Of a stretch of DNA of 64,000 nucleotides, positions 17,032-25,739 are shown piece after piece; the first letter of the stretch is position 1; each line of letters starts with the position of its first letter. The stretch is taken from assembly GCF_937958975.1 (NCBI RefSeq), contig NZ_CALGRE010000017.1:6041-70040 (forward strand), read 5' to 3'. The position numbers and the translations under genes are program-made. The notes beneath the pieces were generated by a model. The model had not been told where the DNA came from. It worked only from the letters and a program-made list of their open reading frames with translations, and did not search any database. The DNA comes from an uncultured Eubacterium sp. (GTDB lineage Bacteria > Bacillota > Clostridia > Lachnospirales > Lachnospiraceae).

Positions 17032-17649
17032 TCAATAGAATCCAAGTGTTGTATACACGGCTTTTCTCACATCTAAAATTCGCTTTTCCATAAATTCAGG
17101 ATAGTCTCGAAACCACTTCATGTTCAGCGGTGAAGGATGTGGGAGTACAAAGGCTGGTTTTCCGTTGATTTCAAGATTTTGAAATACAAGGTCGGTCAAT
17201 TTTTTCTTAGGGAAAAAATATTCGGCGGCGAAACTTCCAATGATAATATAAATTTCATTTTGGACTAAATTCAGCTCTTGAGAAAGCCATTTTTCTGCAC
17301 AATATTTTGGAGGCCTTTTGTCACCGCCTCCTGGATTTTTTCCGGGATAGCAATGGGATATAGAAACAATATAAAAGTTGTCAGGATTATAGAATACTTC
17401 ATCGGGAATATTGTACCATTCGGAGCGAAGGCGCCTGCCACTGGCATCGTTAAAAGGTTTTCCGGTATTATGAACAGTGCGTGAAGGAGCCTGACTAATT
17501 TGCATGATTTTAGCGTTAGAATTACCGAATAAAATAGGGTGAGGCTCAAAACCAAAAGCAGATTGACAATGTTTACAATTGTTAATCTGCTTTTGTAAGT
17601 TTATAAATTCTTTTGCTTTTAAATTTGATGGTTGATTGAAAGATGACAT
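17032..17649 (-). CDS. Uracil-DNA glycosylase family protein (family 4-like)
   Basis: The 205-residue protein has the UDG-superfamily order: SQAPSRTVHNTGKPFNDASG in place of the GEAPG motif, a central beta strand IYIIIGSFAAEYF, and the C-terminal LPHPSPLN motif that flips the base. Cys-x2-Cys near residue 28 (CKHC) and a second pair spaced 16 residues apart (HCYP to KYC) suggest the 4Fe-4S cluster of family 4 enzymes. The water-activating residue of motif A is unusual (SQAPS), so substrate range is uncertain. AAAGGAA lies eight bases before the ATG. Convergent with the DUF1848 gene. Confidence 0.75.
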   Translation of the reverse strand: MSSFNQPSNLKAKEFINLQKQINNCKHCQSAFGFEPHPILFGNSNAKIMQISQAPSRTVHNTGKPFNDASGRRLRSEWYNIPDEVFYNPDNFYIVSISHCYPGKNPGGGDKRPPKYCAEKWLSQELNLVQNEIYIIIGSFAAEYFFPKKKLTDLVFQNLEINGKPAFVLPHPSPLNMKWFRDYPEFMEKRILDVRKAVYTTLGFY

Positions 17650-17927
17650 AATATAAATTCCTTTGATATATAATTTTGAAATGTAAATATTGTAACATAG
17701 ATGTCAAAAAAAGTTAAGAAACAATTTGTAGTGTTTTGTCGTTGCAAGAGATATAATTATAGATGATGTAATCGGAGGTGAAATTAGAAAAAGCAAATTA
17801 ATTTGATAGGATAAAAATAAAGTTAGTTGCAGGAAATGAAACTTTTTGATTCTTTGATACGTCTAATATAAAAAAACATGGAAAAGCGCGATGTGGAAAA
17901 ATTTTTATACCAGAAGGAGACAGGATT

Positions 17928-18995
17928 ATGCGTAAGAAGTATATTGCAGCAGGAATTGTTACAGCGGGGATTATAACATTATTGAGTGTTAGCATAGTGT
18001 TTACGACGAATATGGCGAAACAGTTGGGTAAAATAGACAGTAAAATAGATAAGGCTATTGGAATTACCGAAGATATTGCACAGGAAGATGATGTCATAAT
18101 AGCAAGTGAATACAAAATAAAGTCAACGAAGGAGTTGTCAGACGCATATGTGAATGGAACGGTTGAAAAATTAAAAAGCGAAGATAAAGAAACCATTGAT
18201 TTGGCGGATAAGATATTGAAAGAAATTACGAAGGATAATATGACGGATTATGAAAAAGAATTAGCGGTTTATCAGTGGATGATTAAAAATATAAAAATAG
18301 ACGAAAGCGGAATGGCAGCAGTTCAGAAAAAGAAGGATGAACTTTCGACTCCGAATGGAGTGCTTAAAAATCAAAAGGCAGTGTGCGTAGGATATGCAAC
18401 AACATTTAGATTGTTTATGCAGATGATGAAAATAGATTGTAAAGTTGTACATAGTACGGATTTATCCCACAGTTGGAATGAAGTAAAATTAGAGGATGAC
18501 TGGTATTTTGTCGATGCTTATTCGGATGTCAATTCTGAGAATTTTGCAAACTTTAACTTAAATGATGAGATGTGTTTGGAGAGCTATGAGTGGAATAGAG
18601 AGTTTTTCCCGGCAGCAGCGGGAGTCAAATATAATTATGCCTGCATGAATAATCAAAAAGAAACAGATGTTTATAAAATTCCGAAGAGAGTGCGAAAAGT
18701 GGTTGATGATAAATCGGAAAATCTGTTTTTAAATTTGGGAAAGAATATGTCTGACGAGACCAAAGATATTGTAGAAGCAATGATGTTAAGTATTGAAGAC
18801 TATACAATGGATAGTGTAATGATTTCATACAAGTGGGTTGAAAATGATGAGCAGGAACGAATTTTATGTATTTATGCTACGCCAGAGGCAACAGAGGATA
18901 TGGAAAATTTGTCTGAGGAAGTGGCAAAAAAGGTTAGAAAGGCAGTAAACAAAGCTTTTGAAGATTATTCAAATCCGGATGACATAGACGAGTAA
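17928..18995 (+). CDS. Membrane-anchored transglutaminase-like protein
   Basis: The 355-residue protein has an N-terminal signal anchor (residues 5-27) and then a helical extracytoplasmic segment. A transglutaminase-core domain follows with Cys153 (AVCVGYATTF), His181 (SHSWNEVKL) and Asp196 (YFVDAYSD), the full catalytic triad. The C-terminal 100 residues are charged and unassigned. Such proteins act on peptides outside the membrane. GAAGGAGA precedes the ATG. It is followed by a lipoprotein, an MBOAT and a DHHW gene, repeating the arrangement at 3703-7953. Confidence 0.8.
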   Translation: MRKKYIAAGIVTAGIITLLSVSIVFTTNMAKQLGKIDSKIDKAIGITEDIAQEDDVIIASEYKIKSTKELSDAYVNGTVEKLKSEDKETIDLADKILKEITKDNMTDYEKELAVYQWMIKNIKIDESGMAAVQKKKDELSTPNGVLKNQKAVCVGYATTFRLFMQMMKIDCKVVHSTDLSHSWNEVKLEDDWYFVDAYSDVNSENFANFNLNDEMCLESYEWNREFFPAAAGVKYNYACMNNQKETDVYKIPKRVRKVVDDKSENLFLNLGKNMSDETKDIVEAMMLSIEDYTMDSVMISYKWVENDEQERILCIYATPEATEDMENLSEEVAKKVRKAVNKAFEDYSNPDDIDE

Positions 18996-19024
18996 TATAG
19001 AAGATAAAATGATAAATTTGTAAT

Positions 19025-19054
19025 TTGACTGTTGCAAGTTTCTAACAATATAGT
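19025..19054 (+). promoter_or_regulatory. Promoter of the lipoprotein-MBOAT-DHHW unit, copy 2
   Basis: TTGACT (19025-19030), 18 bases, TATAGT (19049-19054), ending 14 bases before the lipoprotein ATG with AAGGAG between. Confidence 0.45.
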
Positions 19055-19068
19055 TTAAGGAGCGTTTT

Positions 19069-19554
19069 ATGAAGAGATTTTTGTTCATGGCATTGTTTTT
19101 AGTTGCTATCCTTATGATGGCAGCCTGTGAGGGTGAGAAGGAAGTTAATATTACAATGGAGGATATGCAGAAGCAGATGCTGAGTGTTGGGAAAAAGCTT
19201 CCGGAAATGTCGATAATTCATGGCAGTAGTGAAAATACAGAAAGTCTATTTTCGTCTTTGTCTGATATAGATTATAGCCATGTAGAAGACTACTTTTATG
19301 CCTATTCTAGTGAGGGAAAAGCAGATGAAGTAGCGGTTATAAAATTAAAAAAAAGTAAATATGCAGAGGAAGCAAAAGAAAGCCTTCGCAATCATATGCA
19401 GGACAGAAAGATAATGTTTCAAAATTATAAACCTGACGAGGCAGACAGGGTTGAAAAAGGTTTGGTATTTTCTGATGGAAAATATGTTGTATTAGTAATA
19501 GCAGATGAGTTGTCCAAAATAAAGGCGGAGTTTGAAAAGATAATGAAAGAGTAA
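19069..19554 (+). CDS. DUF4358-type lipoprotein
   Basis: The 161-residue protein has a lipoprotein signal ending LMMAAC. The mature part carries the DUF4358-like pattern: an SDIDYSHVEDYFYAYSSEGKADEVAVIKLK core and a helical ESLRNHMQDRKIMFQNYKPDE segment before a strand-rich end. Function is unknown; in Clostridia such lipoproteins recur beside MBOAT/DHHW pairs, as here, where the MBOAT starts 17 bases later. Confidence 0.72.
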   Translation: MKRFLFMALFLVAILMMAACEGEKEVNITMEDMQKQMLSVGKKLPEMSIIHGSSENTESLFSSLSDIDYSHVEDYFYAYSSEGKADEVAVIKLKKSKYAEEAKESLRNHMQDRKIMFQNYKPDEADRVEKGLVFSDGKYVVLVIADELSKIKAEFEKIMKE

Positions 19555-19571
19555 CTAATTGAGGTAAGACA

Positions 19572-20984
19572 ATGGTTTTTAGCAGCGCTATTTTTCTATT
19601 TTTATTTTTACCAATAGTTTTCATATTATATTATATTTTACCGAAAAAATTGCGGAATACAATAATGTTTCTGGCGAGTCTCCTATTTTACGCATGGGGG
19701 GAACCGATATATATTTTTATAATGTTATTTTCTACGGTGTTTGATTATGAGAACGGAAGGCTAATTGAAAAATGTAGAAAACAAGAGAAAGAAAAGATAT
19801 GTAAGGTAATTTTAATTTTATCCATTGTAGTAAACTTGGGATTATTAATGTTTTTTAAATATACAGATTTTTTTGTGGGTAATATAAACGGGCTGTTTGG
19901 ATTATCGATAGATAGCCTTGGTTTAGCGCTTCCAATAGGAATATCATTCTATACTTTTCAGACATTGTCTTACACAATTGATGTATATAGGGGAGTGGTT
20001 CAGACTCAGCAAAATATGATTAATTTCGGTATGTATGTAAGCATGTTTCCACAGTTGATTGCAGGTCCGATTGTAAGATATAGTGATATTAAAAATCAGG
20101 TTGACAGCCGCGATGAGAATGTAGATGAAATAGCTGCCGGTATTCGAAGATTTATAATGGGGCTGGCAAAGAAAATAATAATTGCCAATCAAATTGGAAT
20201 ATTATGGGATGAAATCGAGAGCATGACAAGTTTTTCAACAAGTCTTGCATGGATTGGGGCGATTGCCTTTACGCTACAAATTTATTTTGATTTTTCGGGA
20301 TATTCGGATATGGCAATTGGCCTTGGTCATATGTTTGGTTTTACAATTCCGGAAAACTTTAAGCATCCATATGAATCAAGAAGTATAACTGAATTTTGGA
20401 GAAAATGGCATATAACACTTGGAACATGGTTTCGGGAGTACATATACATTCCTCTTGGAGGAAATAGAAATGGTGTAAAAAAACAGGTTATTAATTTATT
20501 TATCGTATGGTTTCTTACCGGTTTTTGGCATGGTGCCGGATGGAATTTTATTTTGTGGGGCGTATACTATTTTATCCTATTAATGCTCGAAAAATTATTT
20601 TTGCTCAAATGGATGGAGAGGTGGCCCCAATTATTGAGACATATCTATACACTTTTGTTTGTGGTAATAGGATGGGTAATATTTGCCTGTACAGATTTAA
20701 ACGTTATGTGCAGCGTTTTGAAAGCAATGTTTGGATTGGGAGAAGGTATTGCAGGCGGTATGTCAGAATATTATATGATAAGTTATGGTGTTCTTTTTAT
20801 TATTGCTGCAATATTGGCAACATCTGTTCCGATGAGAATTGTTCGCAGGCTGTTTTTAAAACTAAATTTAAATAATAATGTAAAATTAATAATAAAAAAT
20901 TGTCTGTGTGTTTTTGTGCTTATTGTATCAATTGCGTTTTTGGTTGGGGATTCCTATAATCCTTTCTTATATTTTAGGTTTTAA
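19572..20984 (+). CDS. MBOAT family O-acyltransferase (AlgI/DltB-like), copy 2
   Basis: A 470-residue multi-pass membrane protein with the same landmarks as the copy at 4549: MVFSSAIFLFLFLPIV, MFPQLIAGPIVRYSDI, FWRKWHITLGTWFREYIYIPLGG and the catalytic-type histidine in GFWHGAGWNFILWG. Both end in YNPF(I/L)YFRF. It should acylate an extracytoplasmic polymer together with the DHHW protein encoded 69 bases later. The two copies differ along their length, so this is an old duplication or separate acquisition. Confidence 0.9.
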   Translation: MVFSSAIFLFLFLPIVFILYYILPKKLRNTIMFLASLLFYAWGEPIYIFIMLFSTVFDYENGRLIEKCRKQEKEKICKVILILSIVVNLGLLMFFKYTDFFVGNINGLFGLSIDSLGLALPIGISFYTFQTLSYTIDVYRGVVQTQQNMINFGMYVSMFPQLIAGPIVRYSDIKNQVDSRDENVDEIAAGIRRFIMGLAKKIIIANQIGILWDEIESMTSFSTSLAWIGAIAFTLQIYFDFSGYSDMAIGLGHMFGFTIPENFKHPYESRSITEFWRKWHITLGTWFREYIYIPLGGNRNGVKKQVINLFIVWFLTGFWHGAGWNFILWGVYYFILLMLEKLFLLKWMERWPQLLRHIYTLLFVVIGWVIFACTDLNVMCSVLKAMFGLGEGIAGGMSEYYMISYGVLFIIAAILATSVPMRIVRRLFLKLNLNNNVKLIIKNCLCVFVLIVSIAFLVGDSYNPFLYFRF

Positions 20985-21053
20985 ATAGGAACAGCTAAAA
21001 TAAAAAATCGGGGCGAATATTATGCGAAATAAATGTAGAATGGAAATAACAAA

Positions 21054-22184
21054 ATGAAAAAGATAAATATGATGTTTATAATTATAATTATGACATTTTT
21101 TATGGGGGTTGGAGCTTTTACGATTTTTTCAAAGGATATTTTATTTTCTGCTGACGAAAACAGATACCTGGTAGGAAAGCCAAATATAAGTATTGAACGG
21201 ATACTATTGAAAGATTTCCAGAACGATATGGAGAAATTTATGAGCGACCAAATACCATTTCGCAATCAGTTGATGGTGAGTGCCACTGTAATTAAAAAGA
21301 GTACGGGAATCAAAAATATCAATGACGCATATATCGGAAAAAATGGATTTTATTTTGAAAAAATAACGGATAATGATATTCATAAAGAGAGGTTTAAAAA
21401 AAATTTACAATTTATAAATACTTTTATTCAAGACTATGAGAATATAGAGTTTAGAGTGATGCTGGTTCCCGGAGCGGGAAATATACTGTCACAATACCTT
21501 CCGAAAGCAGCGAGGGTCTATGATTATGACAGATTAGCCGAAGAAGTAAAGAATACATTTGGAAGTGAAAAAGTTATTGAATTGGAAAAGAGTCTCAAAG
21601 ATGGTGCAAAAGAATACCATATGTTTGCGAATACAGAAATGTATTACAAGACCGACCATCACTGGACTGCTTTTGGGGCGTATATTGGCTATAAACAATT
21701 TTCTAAGTCTCACTGTAGAAAAGCGAAAAATTTTACTATACAAAAGCTGACTGATAATTTTTATGGAACATTATATTCTAAAGTAATGGATATCAAAAAA
21801 GAGGGAGATATCATTTACGCACCATCAGATTTGGCTCAGGTTAAAGTCGATAATGGTGAAAAAATTACAGATTCTATTTATGATATGGAAAAAAAGAAGG
21901 TCAAGGATAAATACCAGATTTTTTTTGGAGGCAACTTTGGACAGGTTAATATAACGACAAAGAATACAAAAGGAAAACATCTTCTTTTACTAAAAGATTC
22001 CTTTGCAAATAGTTTTGTTCCATATATCTTAGATGATTACGATACAATTACAATGGTTGATTTAAGATATTTTGCCGGAAATTTAAATTTATTGATAAAA
22101 GAGAAAAAAATTACAGAGATGTTACTTTTATATGAGATGAGTAACTTTGCAAGTGATAATAATATTTATAAGATTTTGCTGTAA
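21054..22184 (+). CDS. DHHW family protein (AlgJ-like acylation partner), copy 2
   Basis: A 376-residue extracytoplasmic protein with an N-terminal anchor. It has the exact Asp-His-His-Trp motif in YKTDHHWTAFGAYIGY and the C-terminal serine block LLLKDSFANSFVPYI. It is shorter than its counterpart at 5990 and lacks the extra C-terminal domain. It is the last gene of the second acylation module, closed by a terminator. Confidence 0.85.
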   Translation: MKKINMMFIIIIMTFFMGVGAFTIFSKDILFSADENRYLVGKPNISIERILLKDFQNDMEKFMSDQIPFRNQLMVSATVIKKSTGIKNINDAYIGKNGFYFEKITDNDIHKERFKKNLQFINTFIQDYENIEFRVMLVPGAGNILSQYLPKAARVYDYDRLAEEVKNTFGSEKVIELEKSLKDGAKEYHMFANTEMYYKTDHHWTAFGAYIGYKQFSKSHCRKAKNFTIQKLTDNFYGTLYSKVMDIKKEGDIIYAPSDLAQVKVDNGEKITDSIYDMEKKKVKDKYQIFFGGNFGQVNITTKNTKGKHLLLLKDSFANSFVPYILDDYDTITMVDLRYFAGNLNLLIKEKKITEMLLLYEMSNFASDNNIYKILL

Positions 22185-22204
22185 AAGTAAGAAGGAAATA
22201 AGGC

Positions 22205-22237
22205 AACGGTAGGTTTTTAAAATCTACCGTTTGTTTT
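22205..22237 (+). terminator. Intrinsic terminator after the second DHHW gene
   Basis: AACGGTAG (22205-22212) pairs with CTACCGTT (22224-22231), extended inward by T/A pairs, followed by a TGTTTT tract. Confidence 0.75.
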
Positions 22238-22253
22238 ATGATATTTCTAATGA

Positions 22254-22282
22254 TTGACGTATTTTGGTGAAAAATCTATAAT
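22254..22282 (+). promoter_or_regulatory. Promoter of the YczE-like gene and MATE gene
   Basis: TTGACG (22254-22259), 17 bases, TATAAT (22277-22282), 46 bases before the ATG. Confidence 0.75.
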
Positions 22283-22327
22283 AGGTTTGGTAGTTATTAG
22301 AGAAATGTATGACATAGTGGAGACATA

Positions 22328-22984
22328 ATGGACAAAAGAGAAATTGCAAAAAGATATATTTTATTTATAGTGAGCTTGTTTTTTTCGGCTTTCGGCGTTG
22401 CAGTGACAAAGCACGGTGAACTTGGTGTATCACCGATTTCGTCGGTGGCTAATGTACTAAGTTATAAATATGATTTTCTTTCTATGGGAATGTGGTTAAT
22501 AATATGGAATTGTATTTTAATTTTAGGACAAATTTTAATACTCAGAAAAGAATTTAAAATAATACAACTATTACAGATACCACTATCCTTTGTCTTTGGA
22601 TATTTTACAGATTTTGGCATGTGGTGTGTAGCGTTGATTCCTGTAAATAATTACGTTACCCGCTTGGTGTTGGTGATAGGCGGAATTATAATTTTGGGAT
22701 TTGGAATTTCGCTATCGGTTATTGCCAATGTGATTATGAATTCCGGCGAAGCATTTGTCAAAGCTGTTTCAGATAAGACAGATAAGAATTTTGGAAATAT
22801 AAAAATTGGATTTGATGTGTTTTGTGTAATATTCTCTATTATATTATCATTGTTATTTTTTAAAGGGAATATAGTAGGAACAAGAGAGGGAACCATACTG
22901 AGTGCTTTATTTACAGGTATAGTGGTGAAAATTTTTACTTATATTTTAAAAAGACCGTTGGAGAGTATATTAAAATGTTCATAA
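22328..22984 (+). CDS. YczE/DUF6198-like integral membrane protein
   Basis: A 218-residue protein with about five transmembrane segments. The N-terminal FGVAVTKHGELGVSPISSV and the late KIGFDVFCVIFSIIL and GTREGTILSALFTG blocks match the YczE/YitT-like family of unknown transport function. Thirteen bases separate it from the following MATE gene, so they are probably cotranscribed from the promoter at 22254. Confidence 0.7.
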   Translation: MDKREIAKRYILFIVSLFFSAFGVAVTKHGELGVSPISSVANVLSYKYDFLSMGMWLIIWNCILILGQILILRKEFKIIQLLQIPLSFVFGYFTDFGMWCVALIPVNNYVTRLVLVIGGIIILGFGISLSVIANVIMNSGEAFVKAVSDKTDKNFGNIKIGFDVFCVIFSIILSLLFFKGNIVGTREGTILSALFTGIVVKIFTYILKRPLESILKCS

Positions 22985-22997
22985 ATGGAGGGAGAAG

Positions 22998-24344
22998 ATG
23001 TCTCGAACAAAAAATAGAGAAATAGATATATTGAATGGTTCTTTAATAGATAAAATAATATTGTTTGCTTTACCATTGGCTGCCAGCAGTATTTTGCAGC
23101 AATTATTTAATTCTGCGGATGTGGCGGTTGTCGGGAAATTTGCAGGAAGTGAGGCATTGGCAGCTGTAGGAGCAAACGGAGCAGTAATTAATTTGCTGGT
23201 CAATTTGTTTGTCGGATTATCCGTAGGCGCGAATGTTGTGATATCTACTTTTATTGGAAAAGGCGAAGAACAAAACATAAAAAAGGCTGTACATACTTCA
23301 ATTTTAATAGCAATTTTGAGTGGATTATTATTGATGATAATTGGAATTACTTTTGCAAAAACGATATTGACGGCAATGTCTACGCCTGAGAATATTATTG
23401 ACTTGGCAGTAAAATATTTACGGATATATTTTTCAGGTATGCCGTTTATAATGCTGTATAATTTTACTGCTTCAATTTTCAGGAGTAAGGGTGATACAAA
23501 AAGACCATTATTAGCTTTAACTGTTTCAGGAATTGTAAATGTTCTGTTAAATTTGTTTTTTGTTGTCGTATTACACATGAATGTAGAGGGTGTTGCTATT
23601 GCTACGGTTATTTCAAATATAATTAGTTCATCAATTTTGTTATATTGGCTCAAAAAGGAAAAGGGTGCTTTTCGTTTTGAAATAAAGTGTCTAAAAATTA
23701 GTGTCAATATTGTTAAGAGTATGGCTAAGATTGGAGTTCCGGCTGGAGTGCAGGGGATGGTATTCTCTTTTTCTAATGTGATAATACAGTCAGCGCTAAA
23801 TGGTCTTGGGTCTGTGGCGGTTGCAGCGTCAGCAGCAGCCTTGAATTATGAGTATTTTGCGTACTTTGTTTTGAGTTCTTTTAGTCAGGCAGGAGTTACT
23901 TTTATCAGTCAAAATTATGGTGCAGGAAACAGGGAGAGATGCAGAAGGGTTGTAAAAAGCTGTTTGGTACTGGGAATGGTATCTACAATCGTGACATGTG
24001 GTATTTTTATTATATTTTCGAGACCACTTGTAGGAATATTTACATCAGACACGGCGGTTGCAGAGTTAGCAATTATCAGAATAAAATATATTCTCACCTT
24101 TGAGCTGATTAATATGACAATAGAAGTATTATCGGGATGTATGCGTGGGCTTGGGTATTCATTTGTTCCAGCATGCGTATGTGTTTTGGGAATATGTGGC
24201 TTCCGCATTTTGTGGATATATACGGTATTTCAGAGGACACTTACTTTTGAAAGTTTGATGATGGTATATCCATCCAGTTGGGCAATAACAGTAATAGCAA
24301 TTATTATTTCATTCATTTTTGTAAAAAAAAGAGTCAGAATCTAA
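22998..24344 (+). CDS. MATE family efflux transporter
   Basis: A 448-residue Na+/H+-coupled multidrug exporter of the MATE family with about 12 transmembrane helices. It has the first-helix ALPLAASSILQQLFNSADVAVVGKF block and the mirror-image SQAGVTFISQNYGAGN in the second half. GGAGGGAGAAG precedes the ATG. One of three MATE genes in this window; its substrate is unknown. Confidence 0.9.
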   Translation: MSRTKNREIDILNGSLIDKIILFALPLAASSILQQLFNSADVAVVGKFAGSEALAAVGANGAVINLLVNLFVGLSVGANVVISTFIGKGEEQNIKKAVHTSILIAILSGLLLMIIGITFAKTILTAMSTPENIIDLAVKYLRIYFSGMPFIMLYNFTASIFRSKGDTKRPLLALTVSGIVNVLLNLFFVVVLHMNVEGVAIATVISNIISSSILLYWLKKEKGAFRFEIKCLKISVNIVKSMAKIGVPAGVQGMVFSFSNVIIQSALNGLGSVAVAASAAALNYEYFAYFVLSSFSQAGVTFISQNYGAGNRERCRRVVKSCLVLGMVSTIVTCGIFIIFSRPLVGIFTSDTAVAELAIIRIKYILTFELINMTIEVLSGCMRGLGYSFVPACVCVLGICGFRILWIYTVFQRTLTFESLMMVYPSSWAITVIAIIISFIFVKKRVRI

Positions 24345-24447
24345 GAAAAAAAGATTTATTAAAAATTAATTATCGAAATACATTGAATAAGAAAAAAAAC
24401 AATAACATTTGCATATACTGTTGTGAAACCTTTATAGGAGTTTACAT

Positions 24448-25584
24448 ATGCAAAAAAAATCGGGAGTTGTTTTTATTAAGAGAAGTCATCTGGTAGTTAC
24501 CGGTTTTATTATATTAATTGGTGGAATCAGTATAGTAGGAAATTCTATAAAGAAATATCCGGGAGGGGATTCAAGCGAGGTAAATGCACAGGTAGAGACA
24601 ATAGAAAAAGTAAAGGATAAAATTACAGAAGAAAAGACGAAAGTAACAGAAAGCGAAGAAAAGAAATATATTAAATGGGTAGAATTTCATGTGACAAAGG
24701 AAGCAATGCAACAGGCATATGAATATGATATAAATACTCATAATACTGACATTCCCCTTCATTTTGTAGAGTTATTGTCTTATTTAGGAGCAAAATACGG
24801 AGGGGATTTTAGAAATTATAAACCGGAGGATATGGAAAAAGCAGCGGTGGCATTATGTGAGGGAAAAACAACGATGGAACAGCTTACGAAAGATATGAAA
24901 TATTATTCTTATTACAGAGAGGCTTATGGTGCTGTTCTTGATGGAATGGTGGGAGAATATCAGATTTCTGAGGCTAGTGAGACGAAAGAGGATACAACAT
25001 GGGTGACTAAGTATGGTTTAAAGGCATTTCATCCGATAGGAAAAGGATTTCCATATTCTGATTATGATGATTTTGGAGCGTCACGGAGTTATGGTTATAA
25101 GAGAAATCATTTGGGACATGATATGATGGGACAGGTGGGAACGCCGGTTATTGCCGTGGAATCAGGGCGTGTAGCAGAATTGGGCTGGAACCAATATGGT
25201 GGTTGGAGAATTGGAATTAATAGTTTTGATAAAAAAAGGTATTATTATTATGCACATTTGAGAAAAGATTTTCCTTTCGCAAAATGGTTGAAAAAAGGCA
25301 GTGTGGTTCAAGCGGGAGATGTGATTGGTTATATTGGAAGAACAGGTTATAGTGCAAAAGAGAATGTAAATAATATAGATGAGTATCATCTTCATTTTGG
25401 ATTACAACTTATATTTGATGAGTCTCAGAGGGAGGGAAATAATCAGATTTGGGTTGATGTCTATCCGTTGGTAAGATTTCTATATCAGAACCAATCAGAG
25501 ACGGTTAAGGATGAGAATACGAAAGAGAGACAACGAGTAGTACCGTTTAGAGATTTGGAAGCACAAAAATATATGAAAAAATAA
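24448..25584 (+). CDS. M23 family metallopeptidase (LytM-like), membrane anchored
   Basis: A 378-residue protein with an N-terminal membrane segment (about residues 15-33), a lysine/glutamate-rich linker, a helical middle region and a C-terminal LytM/M23 domain. Zinc ligands are visible as His221-x3-Asp225 (HLGHD) and His314-x-His316 (HLHFG). This family cleaves peptide crosslinks of peptidoglycan, and its position outside the membrane fits wall or spore-septum remodelling. The start follows an ATAGGAG site. A terminator closes it as a single-gene unit. Confidence 0.88.
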   Translation: MQKKSGVVFIKRSHLVVTGFIILIGGISIVGNSIKKYPGGDSSEVNAQVETIEKVKDKITEEKTKVTESEEKKYIKWVEFHVTKEAMQQAYEYDINTHNTDIPLHFVELLSYLGAKYGGDFRNYKPEDMEKAAVALCEGKTTMEQLTKDMKYYSYYREAYGAVLDGMVGEYQISEASETKEDTTWVTKYGLKAFHPIGKGFPYSDYDDFGASRSYGYKRNHLGHDMMGQVGTPVIAVESGRVAELGWNQYGGWRIGINSFDKKRYYYYAHLRKDFPFAKWLKKGSVVQAGDVIGYIGRTGYSAKENVNNIDEYHLHFGLQLIFDESQREGNNQIWVDVYPLVRFLYQNQSETVKDENTKERQRVVPFRDLEAQKYMKK

Positions 25585-25635
25585 AAATATTGGATGGTTT
25601 TTTGACAATACAAACAATTAAATAATAAATGGAAT

Positions 25636-25678
25636 AAAAGCAGCCGGAGACAGATAATATGTCCTCTGGCTGTTTTAC
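25636..25678 (+). terminator. Intrinsic terminator after the M23 peptidase gene
   Basis: CAGCC-G-GAG (25641-25649) pairs with CTC-T-GGCTG (25664-25672) around a mismatch, followed by TTTT. Confidence 0.65.
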
Positions 25679-25739
25679 TATGAAAGCATTTATGTTAAAA
25701 TAATAATGAAAAAATTACGAAGGAGAGGGGGAAAAGTAC

